Origin: Nitzschia sp. DOCU1
Lineage: Eukaryota > Bacillariophyta > Bacillariophyceae > Bacillariales > Bacillariaceae
Assembly: GCA_951394045.1 (NCBI GenBank)
Contig: OX595998.1
Span: 1,178,001 to 1,242,000 of the forward strand
DNA length: 64,000 bases
Reading direction: 5' to 3'
Notes under the pieces: model-generated
The model's database searches: none
Seen by the model: the letters and a program-made list of their open reading frames with translations, nothing else
What the model was told of the DNA's origin: nothing
Shown here: one piece after another, positions 20,086 to 30,840 of the stretch
How the letters are laid out: the number at the start of each line of letters is the position of its first letter
Position numbering within the stretch: position 1 is the stretch's first letter
Translations under genes and position numbers: made by a program

Positions 20086-20954
20086 ACTCCTCCGACGACC
20101 ACCACCTTTCGGAAATCGTGGTGATCCGAAGATCTGGTGAACTCCACCAGCTGTACTTTAGCATTAAAAGCGATGTAACAATAGCTCCTTTGTATTAAAG
20201 CAACGATATTTTTTTAGCCTACCTTTCAGAGACTATCATACCTCTATATTTGCAATATCATGGTGGGCCGGGGACCGGCAGCATAAATTGCCACCAAGAA
20301 CAAGGACAGATGTTGCTACTAGTACTCCTAAAACGGCCAGTATTCCTTAGTGCCGCTACTACTAGCTACCGGTACGTTTTTACTATTAATTCTTACACAT
20401 GGACTCCTGAGAGGGATTTCAATTGCTTCTCATATGATGATAGACGGGGATGATGGAAGAAGAAAAGAAGAATCGATGATCATGTTGTTCTCATACCCTC
20501 AATGGAGAGTTCTCTTGCGCTTGTGCAGCAGCCATGCTGGGTACTACCGGTACATATTATGGGGCATGTCCTACTAGTTCTAGCTATAGTACCATGACTA
20601 CAACTACCGGTAGTAGCAGAAGCCTGCTTCTATAGTTCAACTTGCAAATTGCCCCGCAGTAAAAAATGAGACTCCAATGAGCTCTAAAACAAGGACCAAA
20701 CAGAGATATTTCATTTTTGTTGTTGTAGACGGGATGATGACAAAAAGAAAATCGATGACGGACCACAAAAGATGCCAAAGCTCTACTGTAGTAATGGTCG
20801 ATTTTGTCTTTTTAGGATATATTTCTCTAGTTATAATTTACAGGTTGCGATAGATAGTCGTTTCAATCGGAACAAATCGCGTACCAACACCGGCAAGAAG
20901 CACGGGGTGTTGATGCTCGAGAATGAGTGAAGGTGCCGCTGTCGTGGAAGCAGT
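20086..20954. other. Spacer between inverted gene copies
   Basis: 869 bp between the converging stop codons of the two identical B12D-like genes. It holds both 3' UTRs, A/T-rich stretches and CTACCGGTAG at 20604-20613 with variants near 20366 and 20545. No gene. Confidence 0.6.
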
Positions 20955-21347
20955 CTATTTCTTCATGTACTCTTCCTTGCCCTTGGCCCATTGTTCGTGA
21001 TCAATACCAAGGCCTTCTGTCTTGACGCCACCCTTCATCGTAGCGAAGCGTTCCATAACACCGGTTCGGTATTCGGAGCTGTAATTCTTCATTATGCGTC
21101 CACGTTGATTAGGACTGATATCGACACCTTGCTTGTACGTAAACAGGGCGTTCAACGTCATGCCGACCATAAATGTCAAGCCACCGCCCATGACAACGAT
21201 GATGGGGTAAGTGGAAGGATCCGAGAGCCACTCCTTCTTGAAGTCATACGTCTTACGCGGAGGGAAGGCCTTGGAGGCCATGGTGGCCTTGGTGCGTTGT
21301 TGTCGGGCAACTTGCTGGGCAAGAGGACGGAAACGGAGGGCGTTCAT
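20955..21347 (-). CDS. B12D/NDUFA4 (MLRQ)-like mitochondrial inner-membrane protein, copy 2
   Basis: Encodes exactly the same 130 residues as copy 1 and, as far as I can read, the same 393 nucleotides. Identity stops almost exactly at the coding ends: upstream only the last three bases before ATG agree, and downstream identity is lost three bases after TAG. Both copies are intronless and converge tail to tail. The different 5' regions mean different promoters, and this one shares its upstream region with the divergent gene at 21802. Function as for copy 1. Confidence 0.72.
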   Translation of the reverse strand: MNALRFRPLAQQVARQQRTKATMASKAFPPRKTYDFKKEWLSDPSTYPIIVVMGGGLTFMVGMTLNALFTYKQGVDISPNQRGRIMKNYSSEYRTGVMERFATMKGGVKTEGLGIDHEQWAKGKEEYMKK

Positions 21348-21801
21348 GATGATTTTGAATTAAATTGAATGCAATCAAAAGCTGAGAGAATTGGATTTTG
21401 TGAGACGACAAGTTGCTTTCGTCGATGGTGTGAGAAAGTTGTTTGTGTTCGCTGTGGAAGGGAGCAATCATTCTTTCCAGAATCCGAACTCCGCATCGCG
21501 GTTCGTGTTTTGGCTTGGCGGGAATTCACGTCACTCGCGTACGTTGGAATAATGCGCGACACATTCGACTGGATGACATCGTTCCGTCCGTCCTTCATCC
21601 ATTGTTCTCCCCACTCAAGATGGAGATGACGTCATCTTCGAATAGTTCGATCAATATCGCGAACGTCCTTCATCAACCAAAGTTCGAAATTCGGCGATGG
21701 ATGACATGATGTAATTCTTCTACTTTAGTTGTTCACATAAACTCTACAGAGCATTGTGAATTTGATTGCACTCTGTTTGCCTATAGTTCAGTGTTACAAT
21801 C
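21348..21801. promoter_or_regulatory. Divergent promoter with CRE-like site
   Basis: Upstream of both copy 2 of the B12D-like gene and the unknown gene at 21802. Contains TGACGTCA at 21627-21634. No gene recognised. Confidence 0.5.
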
Positions 21802-22356
21802 ATGGTGAAGGTGCGGAAGTTTCAGGTGTTTTTGGAGTCTTCTTCGAATGCCGAAGACGAAGGACTGCTGTTCGAACGCAATGCCAAACGCTGCCGCGCC
21901 CTCTCTACCGTGATGGAAGTGGATTCTAGCATTTCCTTTCATGATTTTCGCACCGACACGATCCTGAAATACCCAAACTTTTCATTTCTTGGTCCTGCGT
22001 CCATGGCTGTGTATTGGTTCAAAACGTATTTGAAGACTGACTTCGGTTGGGTTCACCATGAGAGTCCCACTCGGCAGGATCGCCGAAAGAAATCGTACTT
22101 TTGTCACATTCCCGGCCAGTATCTTTCCCACGATACGAGCAACAATGGTGACCATGATGATTGCCCGACAAAAGAATCACTGATTCGACAAGTACTAGAA
22201 CGTGGAACTCCTGGAGTTCATTATGCTCCATCCTATGTTGGCATCTACAACATGATACGAATGTATGGCAAGTTTGGTATCAATGAACAAGGCGACATTC
22301 TTTTGGTGGACTACGTGGGACCTCCACTACCTACAAAGAAAACGAAAGAAAACTGA
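21802..22356 (+). CDS. Hypothetical protein, 184 residues
   Basis: A complete single-exon frame from ATG 21802 to a TGA. I do not recognise it. It is soluble, with no signal peptide or membrane segment. The middle is aromatic-rich (FLGPASMAVYWFKTYLKTDFGW), and after an acidic Asn/Asp stretch comes YAPSYVGIYNMIRMYGKFG and a Lys-rich tail. It converges on the GDNP-family gene, with stop codons 66 bp apart. Protein-like composition and a clean start and stop support a real gene. Confidence 0.6.
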   Translation: MVKVRKFQVFLESSSNAEDEGLLFERNAKRCRALSTVMEVDSSISFHDFRTDTILKYPNFSFLGPASMAVYWFKTYLKTDFGWVHHESPTRQDRRKKSYFCHIPGQYLSHDTSNNGDHDDCPTKESLIRQVLERGTPGVHYAPSYVGIYNMIRMYGKFGINEQGDILLVDYVGPPLPTKKTKEN

Positions 22357-22421
22357 AAGTGACCTTTTGCGCTAGTTCTAGTTTCAACTTTCTACGGAGG
22401 GAGACGATGAAGGAACGCCCT

Positions 22422-23912
22422 TCATTTGTCCCTTCCCACGACGAGACGTTTGGCTTTGCGCCCCGCACTTCGAATAGCGTCCTCGACCCACCAATAATCA
22501 CTGAACAAGGCAGTGAAACTTCTTTGGTAACGAGCTTTGTCGGTATTGCGTTCCGCCTTGTCAATCTCTTTTTCGCTGCAACCCGCATAATACATCAAAA
22601 TGTTTCGGCGCTGATAGTAGTTCAGAGCCAAGCGTTGCATAATGATGCGGTTGTTGCCCTTTCTCCGATTCATCATACGCTCAGCTTCAAAAACATCAAT
22701 GGATACTGGTGGAGCGTCCTCAGAGGGCCAATCCAAGGAAATCGGAGTCCCAACTTGCACCGAAGGATTGTCTCCAATGGTTTGAGCATGGAAGCGTATG
22801 GCTACTGTGTCGAATTGAACAGTGTTCCGCAGCTTGGTGCCAGGCTGGTGGCATCCACACCGACACTGAGTGATTGGGTCACATGTTTGGGCTGTGTGTG
22901 GTGCCTGTTCAGTCGTTTCCTCCTTAGTAGCAGGGGATGAGGGACTGTATGAGCACACTTCTGGGACGTGGTTGAATCTCAAACGTTGGTTTTGCTTGTG
23001 GCAGGAGTCAGCGCAAGGCGGCGTCGATTGCTTGTTTACATCCCTGGCCGGGCTGCGGCTATCTTGCCCTAAGGGCCCTTGGTACATCGAGCCGTCTGTG
23101 CTTGCTGATGACAATAGCGTCCGCTTTCTTCCTACACACACTACCTGCGGATTTATGTCAGTTGCGATCTTTGGAGATTTTAGCCGCCGCCAAGGGCCCT
23201 TCACGTCGATAAAGATCTTTTCATCAGGATGCACCACAAGGATCGAACGAAGCACGCCAGGCGATGATTGGTCCGTGCCGCTACTATCGGCAACGGTTTT
23301 TCCCTTGATTGATGACCCCACGGTTCGCAAGTCGTCGTTTTCAACCTTCAGGACACTGCCGGAAGGACTATTCACTTCCTCCTTCTGACTTTCGTCCGGA
23401 TGAATATCGGTATTGTCACTCCTGAGATTAACATTGAGTGGACGGTGCTCAATCTCCTTTGTCAAGTCGCATCCGGGGTGTGCGACGTTGGCGGAAATCT
23501 CATCTTGATGATCACTGAAAACAGTATCAGAATCTAAGCTCGTCAAAGACGAGTGATCATCGACGTGCTTGGGGATCGAAACAGCCTCTACGTTCTTTAG
23601 TAAAGCAACTTTCTCTGCGCTTTTGTTTCGCATTATGCACCCACCATTCACGTCGAGGACAGCCTTCGCGTTTTCTTCCTCCAATACTGATTCCTCGGAG
23701 GGGGTTGATGATGGAGCCTGATTGTGTAGGGTTAACCTAGTCAATGCTCTCTGCTCAGCCGATATGGAAGGCGCAACTTTATTGGTACTGTACGTATCCG
23801 GATGGGACATCATCGTGGGTATTCTGTGGTAAGGCTCGTCCATATCGTAGTGATCGAGGTGATAGATCATGACGCCGAGGTTGTTAATAGCAGGCCTCAA
23901 AACAATGCTCAT
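22422..23912 (-). CDS. GDNP-family protein 1 (unnamed C-terminal domain)
   Basis: The C-terminal 110 residues share a domain with the proteins at 54458-55507 and 59477-60511. The order is a V-x-F-x-x-V strand, then GDNPSVQVGTPISLDW, a D-V-F-E-A-E helix, a basic helix with LALNYYQRRNILMYYAG, then CSEKEID and a charged helix ending R-S-F-T. Function unknown. Before it lie about 370 Ser/Thr/Asp-rich residues without domains and a Cys/His cluster (CDPITQCRCGCH) just ahead of the domain. The first ATG in this frame is 23912. The frame is open to 24269 with protein-like sequence, and another frame starts with ATG at 24372, so a 5' exon and an intron between about 24100 and 24290 are likely. I could not fix the junction, so the true N-terminus is probably longer. 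Confidence 0.7.
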   Translation of the reverse strand: MSIVLRPAINNLGVMIYHLDHYDMDEPYHRIPTMMSHPDTYSTNKVAPSISAEQRALTRLTLHNQAPSSTPSEESVLEEENAKAVLDVNGGCIMRNKSAEKVALLKNVEAVSIPKHVDDHSSLTSLDSDTVFSDHQDEISANVAHPGCDLTKEIEHRPLNVNLRSDNTDIHPDESQKEEVNSPSGSVLKVENDDLRTVGSSIKGKTVADSSGTDQSSPGVLRSILVVHPDEKIFIDVKGPWRRLKSPKIATDINPQVVCVGRKRTLLSSASTDGSMYQGPLGQDSRSPARDVNKQSTPPCADSCHKQNQRLRFNHVPEVCSYSPSSPATKEETTEQAPHTAQTCDPITQCRCGCHQPGTKLRNTVQFDTVAIRFHAQTIGDNPSVQVGTPISLDWPSEDAPPVSIDVFEAERMMNRRKGNNRIIMQRLALNYYQRRNILMYYAGCSEKEIDKAERNTDKARYQRSFTALFSDYWWVEDAIRSAGRKAKRLVVGRDK

Positions 23913-24372
23913 TCCTTTTCTCCAGTCTGATTTTATGTCAACGAAGAACAGTTTCAATACCGGTATAAACTCTATCAGGATCGGGCGACTCCACACGAGA
24001 AAAATGCGAACGAGGAGTGATGGCCCCCCTTCTTTCCCTTGCTGAGCTGACAACAGGCCTAGAAGTGCTTCCACTACCAGTCTAGCAGCTTTGGTGTTAC
24101 ACTCAAATATGTTGCGATACACAGTACCTGGATGATACGATTCTATAATGATATCGACGATGGAATTTTTTCTTCTTGTTGATGTTTCGTTTGTGGTTGT
24201 CGGCCATCTCCGTACGTAAAGTAGTAGCAAAATGTGTGGGGTTCTTGTTAACGTCGCGGTGTGTTCCACGCATAGGATGGCGCACCTGGGCCCCTTCCAA
24301 GATTAACCAGCCCTTTCGAGCAAGTTGTTCGATGTAGGTCACGTGCCTTTCGTGTTTCCTTGGACTAAACAT

Positions 24373-25344
24373 TTAACAACCAACCCAAAATGGCGAATAC
24401 AACAATAAACCGAAATAGGTATTATCCAGGTCCAGGAGAACTGCCAAATTATCCGGCACAAATGATAAGATGAACCAAACCAGAATCCCAATTTCGGGAT
24501 GCTTTGACAACGGGGTGTCAACGAACGACATGAACGCAATCAGCCAAACGCACGTGGCCTCTATGTGCTATTTGAACGATCGACTAATAGTTGGCTTGTC
24601 GTCTCCATTCTTTTTTGTCGACGCACCAATCGATCGCCACTTTCTTGATTGCTGCAGTCCAGAGGTGCGTAATCGCCATTGTAATTGCTCTACTAATAGA
24701 TACAATTTGTTGACTCATCCTCGCTGTGACCATGTCTACTAGCTAGAGTGGTGTCTGCGGTGTGCGATATTTCCATGGCCTGTACACCACAAGTGCTGGT
24801 TACGATCTTCTTGGTGGGAGGAGTAGTCTTACCAGCAACAAGACGAGCGAAGCAACAACAGTACTGGAGGAGCTCATCGTCTCGCCTCTTCGATAGTAGA
24901 CTGCTCTGACTACTGGCGGTAGCTGAACGCTTGACTAACTTGACCGCAACTCTCATGGAAGGCTGGACGTGCATGCTAGACGACTAAATGGACTGCCGCC
25001 GGCCAGCCTCGCTGATGACGTCGACAGGTCATTTTCCAACGCGCAATTTATTTAGAAAAGCGGGACAACACGGTCATACGTCATAGCCACCACGAACAAA
25101 AATGGGCGCGCCAGGGGCTCCTGCTGACGAAATCTCGCACCCCCACACCGACCACCCGCCACTGCAAAAAGATCTCGCAGGGCACCATCGGCAACGGAAG
25201 CAACTACACTCCCGCCAAAATATTTTGAGAAGGGTAGCACTATTACAAGAGGCAAGTCTCTTCAAGACACCAGATCAGTTGCCGACGACAGTGGCTCCTT
25301 CACGACAGCCACCATAATCTAGCGAGTCCAAAAGTGTTGCAATA
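24373..25344. other. Divergent intergenic region
   Basis: About 970 bp. A 93-codon minus-strand frame with ATG at 24974 (ends 24693) is basic and Cys-containing; it could be a small gene but nothing supports it beyond length. A CRE half-site TGACGTCG lies near 25016. Confidence 0.45.
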
Positions 25345-26612
25345 ATGTCAGACGACGGAGAGCCAGAGAAACGAAGAAAAAAGAAGGGGCTTTTCGGCCG
25401 CAAGAAGAAATCGAAATATGATGACGACGTCGCCGATGCGGGCAGTTTCATGTCCATGGAAAAGAGCATGGTAGCTGATAACACTATGAACAGTGGGACC
25501 AAAAAGAGTCGAGGATTAGGAAAGCGCATCAAGCGCATTGTCGGAAGTGGTCGGAAGCAGCGCGTCAAGAAGAATGGCAGAGTCGATCAAAGCGACGTCA
25601 GCTACCTCGGAGTGGACGATGACGAGTTCAAAAATGCAGGGCCCCGAACAGCGTTAGATCCGGACATTCTCGCCGCGGTCATGGAGGATGATCCAAATGA
25701 TAGTATGCGTTCACGCACGCAATCGTTTCAGCCGAAGGGAAGAACTGCTTCGAAGGTTGACGACCGAATTGATGAAGAAGGCGAATTCGACGACGAAGAC
25801 GACATGGACATGATGTCGTATGGTCAACCTGAAAATAATGCAGAGGATGCGGACGTGGGGGACTTGAATCTGCCAGTTGCCCTAGTCCTACTTCTTGTTG
25901 ACCCAGAAACGTTGAGATTTGAACTTTTGCAACTTGACTTTGAAACCGCAGAGGCTGCCAAAGTGATGGATGTTCTCGAGCAGATCAAAGACAGTGTAAC
26001 GGAACCAGCCATTCGAAAGCAAGACTTTTATGCTGTGGTGGATCGCAGAGGAAATCAGTTTTCTGCTGCAACGAGTCTTCCAAAGGCGTTAACAAATCGC
26101 AGGCGCAATCGCGACATTTTGATAGGTCTTAGCAGAGGCGTCTCTGCGGATAAGTGTGGTCGCTTGGCCCGGTCAATTTTGGGCGATGCCAAGGTCATTG
26201 GTATGGTACGTATTGCAATACTACTGATGGCGCAGAATGTCGCTTGCTTGGGTATGTTTGAGCACAGAAACTTACGCTATGATTGTGTTCCCAGCTAGAA
26301 AACCATGGGTATGAAGTGAAAGGTTGGTCAAAGCAAAAAGGGGAAGAATCGGAGCTCAAAGACACCAACCCCGACACCTTTGCGGTCGCAGAACGAAAAC
26401 GTCAGCTAAAAAATGCCACAATTTTGGTCGGTGCTTTCTTGGCGGTGTATATTCTCTATCAAATCTACCAGTTTTTGTTCGGCTCTTCACCTGCCGCTCT
26501 ACCAATCGAAGATGCCATGGCCGAAAATCTAACTGTCGAGGTCGAGATCGAGACCGAGGCCGCTTTGGAAGGGAATGAAACCATGGAAGAAGCCGTGACG
26601 GAGGTATCATAA
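25345..26612 (+). CDS. Membrane-anchored protein of unknown function
   Basis: Two exons, 25345-26205 and 26295-26612, with an 89-nt intron (GTACGT...CCCAG) in phase 0; 392 residues. The N-terminal 40 residues are very basic (EKRRKKKGLFGRKKKSK), followed by a basic then acidic linker. Residues about 175-305 form a compact, mixed alpha/beta-looking domain starting NLPVALVLLLVDPETLRFELL and finishing in exon 2 with LENHGYEVKGW. One membrane helix (LVGAFLAVYILYQIYQFLFG) lies near 340, followed by an acidic tail. The arrangement suggests a tail-anchored or single-pass protein. No family recognised. Confidence 0.68.
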
Positions 26613-26838
26613 GTCACAGGAAGAGAAGATACGAATTTGCTGACTTTCTGCGCTCCGCCAGACGGTGCGTTTTCGTGCGGAGTTCTTCGTAGGTTGCCGG
26701 CTTACTTTTGTCAATATGGACACATGTAGCTACTAAAATATCTTTCTAGTGGTTATGTAGTAACATGGGAGTGATAGGATTGCTTGCCAATTTCGATTTT
26801 CATTTGGAGCGGAAATTTTCGTGTTTATTATCCCACCA

Positions 26839-27216
26839 TTAGTTGAAGTGATGCAAGCAAGATGCATCAACTTCCCACTCGCCCTTGCTGTTTTGATGAA
26901 ATTTCACTCCCTCTTCTTCTAGCATCGACATTTTGGCAGGTGCCTTGGCAAAGGTTCCAAAAAAGCCGCCAAGTGTGAGGCCCGTCTTGATCACGCGGTG
27001 GCAAGGCACAGCGGGTGCAAAAGGATTTCGCTTGAGCGCTTGTCCGATCGCTTGACTGGATTTGCAGTCAATAGCCGATCCCAAATCTTTATAGGTAGTC
27101 ACACGGCCCTTTTCCACTTGCAAAAGAGCCTCGTAGACGCGAGCTTGAAAAGGGGTCACGGCTTGACGTTGGACCGTGGTCAAGGTCGCAACAGGGGATT
27201 GACGGAGGGTCACCAT
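26839..27216 (-). CDS. Methylated-DNA--protein-cysteine methyltransferase family, minimal form
   Basis: 125 residues, ATG 27216. The active-site PCHRV follows the helix-turn-helix core (VTTYKDLGSAI, IGQALKRNPFAPAVPCHRV) and precedes GLTLGGFFG, the typical order for O6-alkylguanine alkyltransferases. The Cys nucleophile is present, so it is a candidate active suicide enzyme rather than an alkyltransferase-like (ATL) protein. Only the C-terminal DNA-binding/catalytic domain is encoded; the N-terminal ribonuclease-H-like domain of human MGMT is missing, as in other small eukaryotic members. Acts on alkylated DNA in nucleus or organelles. Confidence 0.88.
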   Translation of the reverse strand: MVTLRQSPVATLTTVQRQAVTPFQARVYEALLQVEKGRVTTYKDLGSAIDCKSSQAIGQALKRNPFAPAVPCHRVIKTGLTLGGFFGTFAKAPAKMSMLEEEGVKFHQNSKGEWEVDASCLHHFN

Positions 27217-27679
27217 GTTATCTTTTACTTCCTGGAAGATAAGTTAGTATAAATTTCCTTTTCAGTTTCCCTAACACGAGAGTAAACAGACTTTACGTAT
27301 CCTGTTCTCGAAGCAACAAGAACAAATTCAGGTAGCCTATTTGTAGTTTATGACATGGACAAAGCGGCGGGGTAGAGCAGCAAAATGAAAAATGCCGCCG
27401 ACAAAAGACCGTTCATGGGGTCGTATTGATCAATCCATGGAGTTTAAAAATCCTTCACGATACAAAAGTGCAGAAAAAGAACGCGGGAAGATCTATTTTG
27501 GAAACTGCATTGGTCCCCTTGAACAGACTAAATTCAATAACTTGCTATTGGCTATTACGGAGTTTCCCTTATTCACTTCCTGAATATTGTGTGACGACCT
27601 ACCAGGAAAAGCCCCCGACGAAGACCACTCAACTGCGTCAGAGATGCTTCGGATCCTGGTGCCAAGCGGCCGCTAGCGC
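27217..27679. other. Intergenic
   Basis: 463 bp between the 5' end of the alkyltransferase gene and the 3' end of the enoyl-CoA hydratase-like gene. No gene or repeat recognised. Confidence 0.5.
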
Positions 27680-28600
27680 CTATTTGTGCTTCCATTCTGG
27701 TGCATTATCCTTTTTTAGGAAACTCTGAATGCCCAACTTGGCATCATTCGTTTGCAGATTTTCTAGCATCGCACGAGTAGCCAGATCATAGGCTAATTCC
27801 AAACTTTCCATCGACGCTTGCTTATACAGGTTTCGTTTTCCGGATTGAAGAGCACATGCTGATTGCCCTGCAATTTGTTCTGCCAATTTTGCTGCTTCCC
27901 GGCGGGGATTGGCCGCCATGTGGGTAATTAGGCCGTAGGCCATGGCCTCTGGTGCCGTTACTGTCCGTCCAGTCAGTAGCATATCCATGGAGCGTTTGAT
28001 GCCAATACTTCGAACCAATGGCACTGCCGGTGTGTGACAGAACAGTCCAATAGTTGTAGCTCCTGGTGTAGCGTATCCACTCATGGGATTTCCGACGACC
28101 AAATCGCAGGCGGCCACCAGTTGGCAACCAGCAGCCGTGGCAAGACCTTCAACCGCCCCAATGGTCGGCTGTGGAATGTTTGGTAACAATTGCATGACAT
28201 CGCTACACAAAAGAAAGATATCGCGCTGTTGTTCCTCGTCTAGAATGGATAATTCTTTCAAATCATGGCCTGATGAAAATACGACGCTTCCTTCACCCTG
28301 GATGACAATGGCTCGAATTTCTGTAGGTGTGCGGGATGCATTTTCGAGCTCGGTCTTGAGTGCTTCTAGAAGGGATCGATTGAGGGCGTTGCGTTGTTTC
28401 GGTCGGTTCAAAGTCAGCGTCAAAACCGCATCGTCTTGATCCACTTTTAACACCCGCGGATCTTCAACGACGATGTCAGCCCCTTTGGCGTCCTGTGGTG
28501 AAGTAACTCCCGATTGCCACCGATGCAACAGATTGCCCGAAGGCAGCAACCGTCGCTTATGTGATGAACGTGACAACAAGTTTCGTGCAAGCATTAACAT
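27680..28600 (-). CDS. ECHDC3: Mitochondrial enoyl-CoA hydratase-domain protein, ECHDC3-like
   Basis: 306 residues from ATG 28600, single exon. A basic, Ser/Arg-rich N-terminus (MLMLARNLLSRSSHKRRLL) predicts a mitochondrial presequence. The crotonase fold is complete: LTLNRPKQRNALNRSLLEAL, the oxyanion-hole SSGHDLKEL, GAVEGLATAAGCQLVAACDLVV and GLFCHTPAVPLVRSIG. ECHDC3-type sequences have SGHDL and lack the paired catalytic Glu of true crotonases, which agrees with what is seen, so hydratase activity is doubtful. The relatives affect lipid metabolism. Confidence 0.88.
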   Translation of the reverse strand: MLMLARNLLSRSSHKRRLLPSGNLLHRWQSGVTSPQDAKGADIVVEDPRVLKVDQDDAVLTLTLNRPKQRNALNRSLLEALKTELENASRTPTEIRAIVIQGEGSVVFSSGHDLKELSILDEEQQRDIFLLCSDVMQLLPNIPQPTIGAVEGLATAAGCQLVAACDLVVGNPMSGYATPGATTIGLFCHTPAVPLVRSIGIKRSMDMLLTGRTVTAPEAMAYGLITHMAANPRREAAKLAEQIAGQSACALQSGKRNLYKQASMESLELAYDLATRAMLENLQTNDAKLGIQSFLKKDNAPEWKHK

Positions 28601-28970
28601 AGAGTTACAGAGAATTGGAATCAAAGGATGTGGGTAGGTCGAGGATTCTCTTCTGCCATCGTCGTCGAAAAGAGAAAAGCAGTGGTGCGACCGAGAAAGA
28701 TGCGACGGGGATCCAAAAAGATCGCCCCCATGCCGTGCGACGCGCGCACAAAGATCGTTTCAGTCACGAGGACTGTCACGAGTGGAAATACCTTTGCCTA
28801 CTAGACCTCTAGTAGTTTCATGTTGGTATGGTGGTATTCGTAGATGCCTCACCCCCACCCCTTGTGAGTTGGAGGCACGGTTAACTTCTGGTCTACTTTT
28901 GCGACGTCCAAGCCACGTACAGGAAACTATTAAAGTGGCAAACTATACAAGCACTCTTCACGTTGTGCGT
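28601..28970. other. Intergenic
   Basis: 370 bp between head of the ECHDC3-like gene and tail of the DUF1995 gene. Nothing recognised. Confidence 0.5.
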
Positions 28971-30171
28971 TTACAATCGCATCATGCCCTGAACAAAATC
29001 ACCAAACTGATCCAATGGCCCGCCGGACTTGCGTTCTTTCTTGTCGCCGTTCTTGATATCGTAAATGTCTTCTACCTCTGGATTAGAAGGAAGCTGCCCG
29101 CCAGCCCAGATCAGTTTGTAACCTCCTTCTGCATCAGCGTCCTCTTGCCATACCGAGAAGGCTCGTGGCCATACCCGCGTCAAAGCGCCCCACTGCAACG
29201 TTCTCAGGTAATAAACGTTCGTCAACTTGTCGATCAGACGTTCTCTTAGCATGCGACCAGCCATTCCGAAACCTGTGACACCCATGTCGACAAGGTTGGG
29301 GTTCACGAAAATAGTAAGCTTCAAATCCTCTGCCTCCGTCTCACTTGTTTGCAATAATTTTTCTACATAATCAGACTCCGACGCTTTGGGGCAGAAGAAA
29401 AAGACGACCATATCTTTCTTGACATCCTGATATCTGACTCCACCACAAGCACTGAACTCCACGCATGGTGGGACTTTTGGATCCGGTCCGAGCCAGTCCC
29501 GACGAGCCAGAGCGGCGTTTCCTTCGTCGGGAAAGTACACCCTTACGATTGGACCTTCCCACTTTTGCTTTGGATCGCGACCATTATTTTCTAGGATTTC
29601 AATAAGTTCTGCCTTCTTTTGCTCGTCAACTTCTCCTTCTTCTTCGCCATCCAACATCGCCTGCAATTCGGCCCGAGCCGTCGCCACTTTCATGATTTCC
29701 GACTGCCGTTGTTCCATCAATCCTGGAACCATTCGATAGGACACAAAGCTGACCAGGTTCTGCATAAATTCCGTAGATTGCTTCAATAGCGTAAATGTTT
29801 CATCGCCTGCAGATGTATCAAAATCGACGCGACACCGACCCAGCGCCCCCGCCTGTTCGGCAAAGTCCGCACAGGCATTGGCGGCAATTTCGGCGGCATC
29901 CACCAACGAATCGGGAAGTTCCGTCGGCATGGCTAAATCATGAATGCAAAAGATCAACGGACGTGAGGAAATATATCAAGAATAGTGAGGTCTTCTCCTC
30001 TACTACTAGTAGTAGACGCTCAAGCGCCTGTCGCGACTCACAAATTTCAGCCCCTGTACTTAACGACAAGGAAAGCGACCATCTTTGGGATCTCGTCACA
30101 GCTGTAAAGCTCTGGCAGAGCCCTACGAACGTAAGAAGCAGTAGAAATGTATTTTGAAATGTATTCGTCAT
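28971..30171 (-). CDS. Plastid DUF1995 protein (LPA3-related family)
   Basis: Two exons, 30171-30042 and 29932-28971, with a 109-nt intron (GTGAGT...TTTAG); 363 residues. Exon 1 supplies a signal peptide (MTNTFQNTFLLLLTFVGL) ending QSF-TAV, an F-containing plastid motif, so the mature protein should be stromal. Exon 2 is the DUF1995 domain: LPDSLVDAAEIAANACADFA, VRVYFPDEGNAALARRDW, then VVFFFCPKAS, IFVNPNLVDMG and YYLRTLQWGALTRVWPRAFSVW. Family members in plants include LPA3, needed for photosystem II assembly, and other plastid proteins of unclear role. The start of exon 2 at residue 44 falls exactly between targeting and mature parts. TGACGTCA lies 138 bp upstream. Confidence 0.85.
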
Positions 30172-30840
30172 TGTGTCTTGCAGATACACATGGGGGGATC
30201 CAACAATTGAGCTAACTTCTGCCGTAAATGTCATGGTCGGGATGAAGAGCGAGAGAGAAACGATATCCAAATCGCCCTCCACGCGGAGAGTATTGTCTGT
30301 CTGGGTGCTGACGTCAGCATTAATCAAAGGGAATGTGGAATCCTGTGGGCAAGTGCTGGATGAAACCGGGCAGATTGGGACGTTTGAAAAAATTATTTAA
30401 GGCAAGTGACGTCTTTGTGTGCGTGTCGGTTCTCCGAAAATAGTGTTCGCGGCATACCGGTATGTTATCAAAGCCTCCGCCGGCCGACCAACCAATTCTT
30501 TGTCTCCGCTCCGAGACGGCGAAGCAAGCGATCAGATTCGATTGCGTCGTTTGAAAAGCCTTCGCTTCCGACTTCTCACGTGGAGCTGGTATTCAAATCT
30601 ACAGGAATTTCCACCGGCAATGAAACATCGACCGAAACGCATTCTGCGAAGTCAGAACCCTCCTCTCTCCATCCATACCCGTCCGTCGAACAAGCGAAGC
30701 AAGTTCTTGGCACATTGCTGGCATTCACCACGCGTTCGACTATTAATACCTTCGTCACATTTTGATTCTTCTTTTGGCATTTGATCCTGCCTGGATACCA
30801 ACACCAACAGACCATTGGGAATTCGATCAGCAACAAGACG
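30172..30840. promoter_or_regulatory. Divergent promoter, DUF1995 gene and HSF gene
   Basis: Contains TGACGTCA at 30309-30316 and TACCGGTA-like words near 30460. Two overlapping frames at 30406-30784 are open but have no convincing domain and are probably 5' UTR of the HSF gene. Confidence 0.5.
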
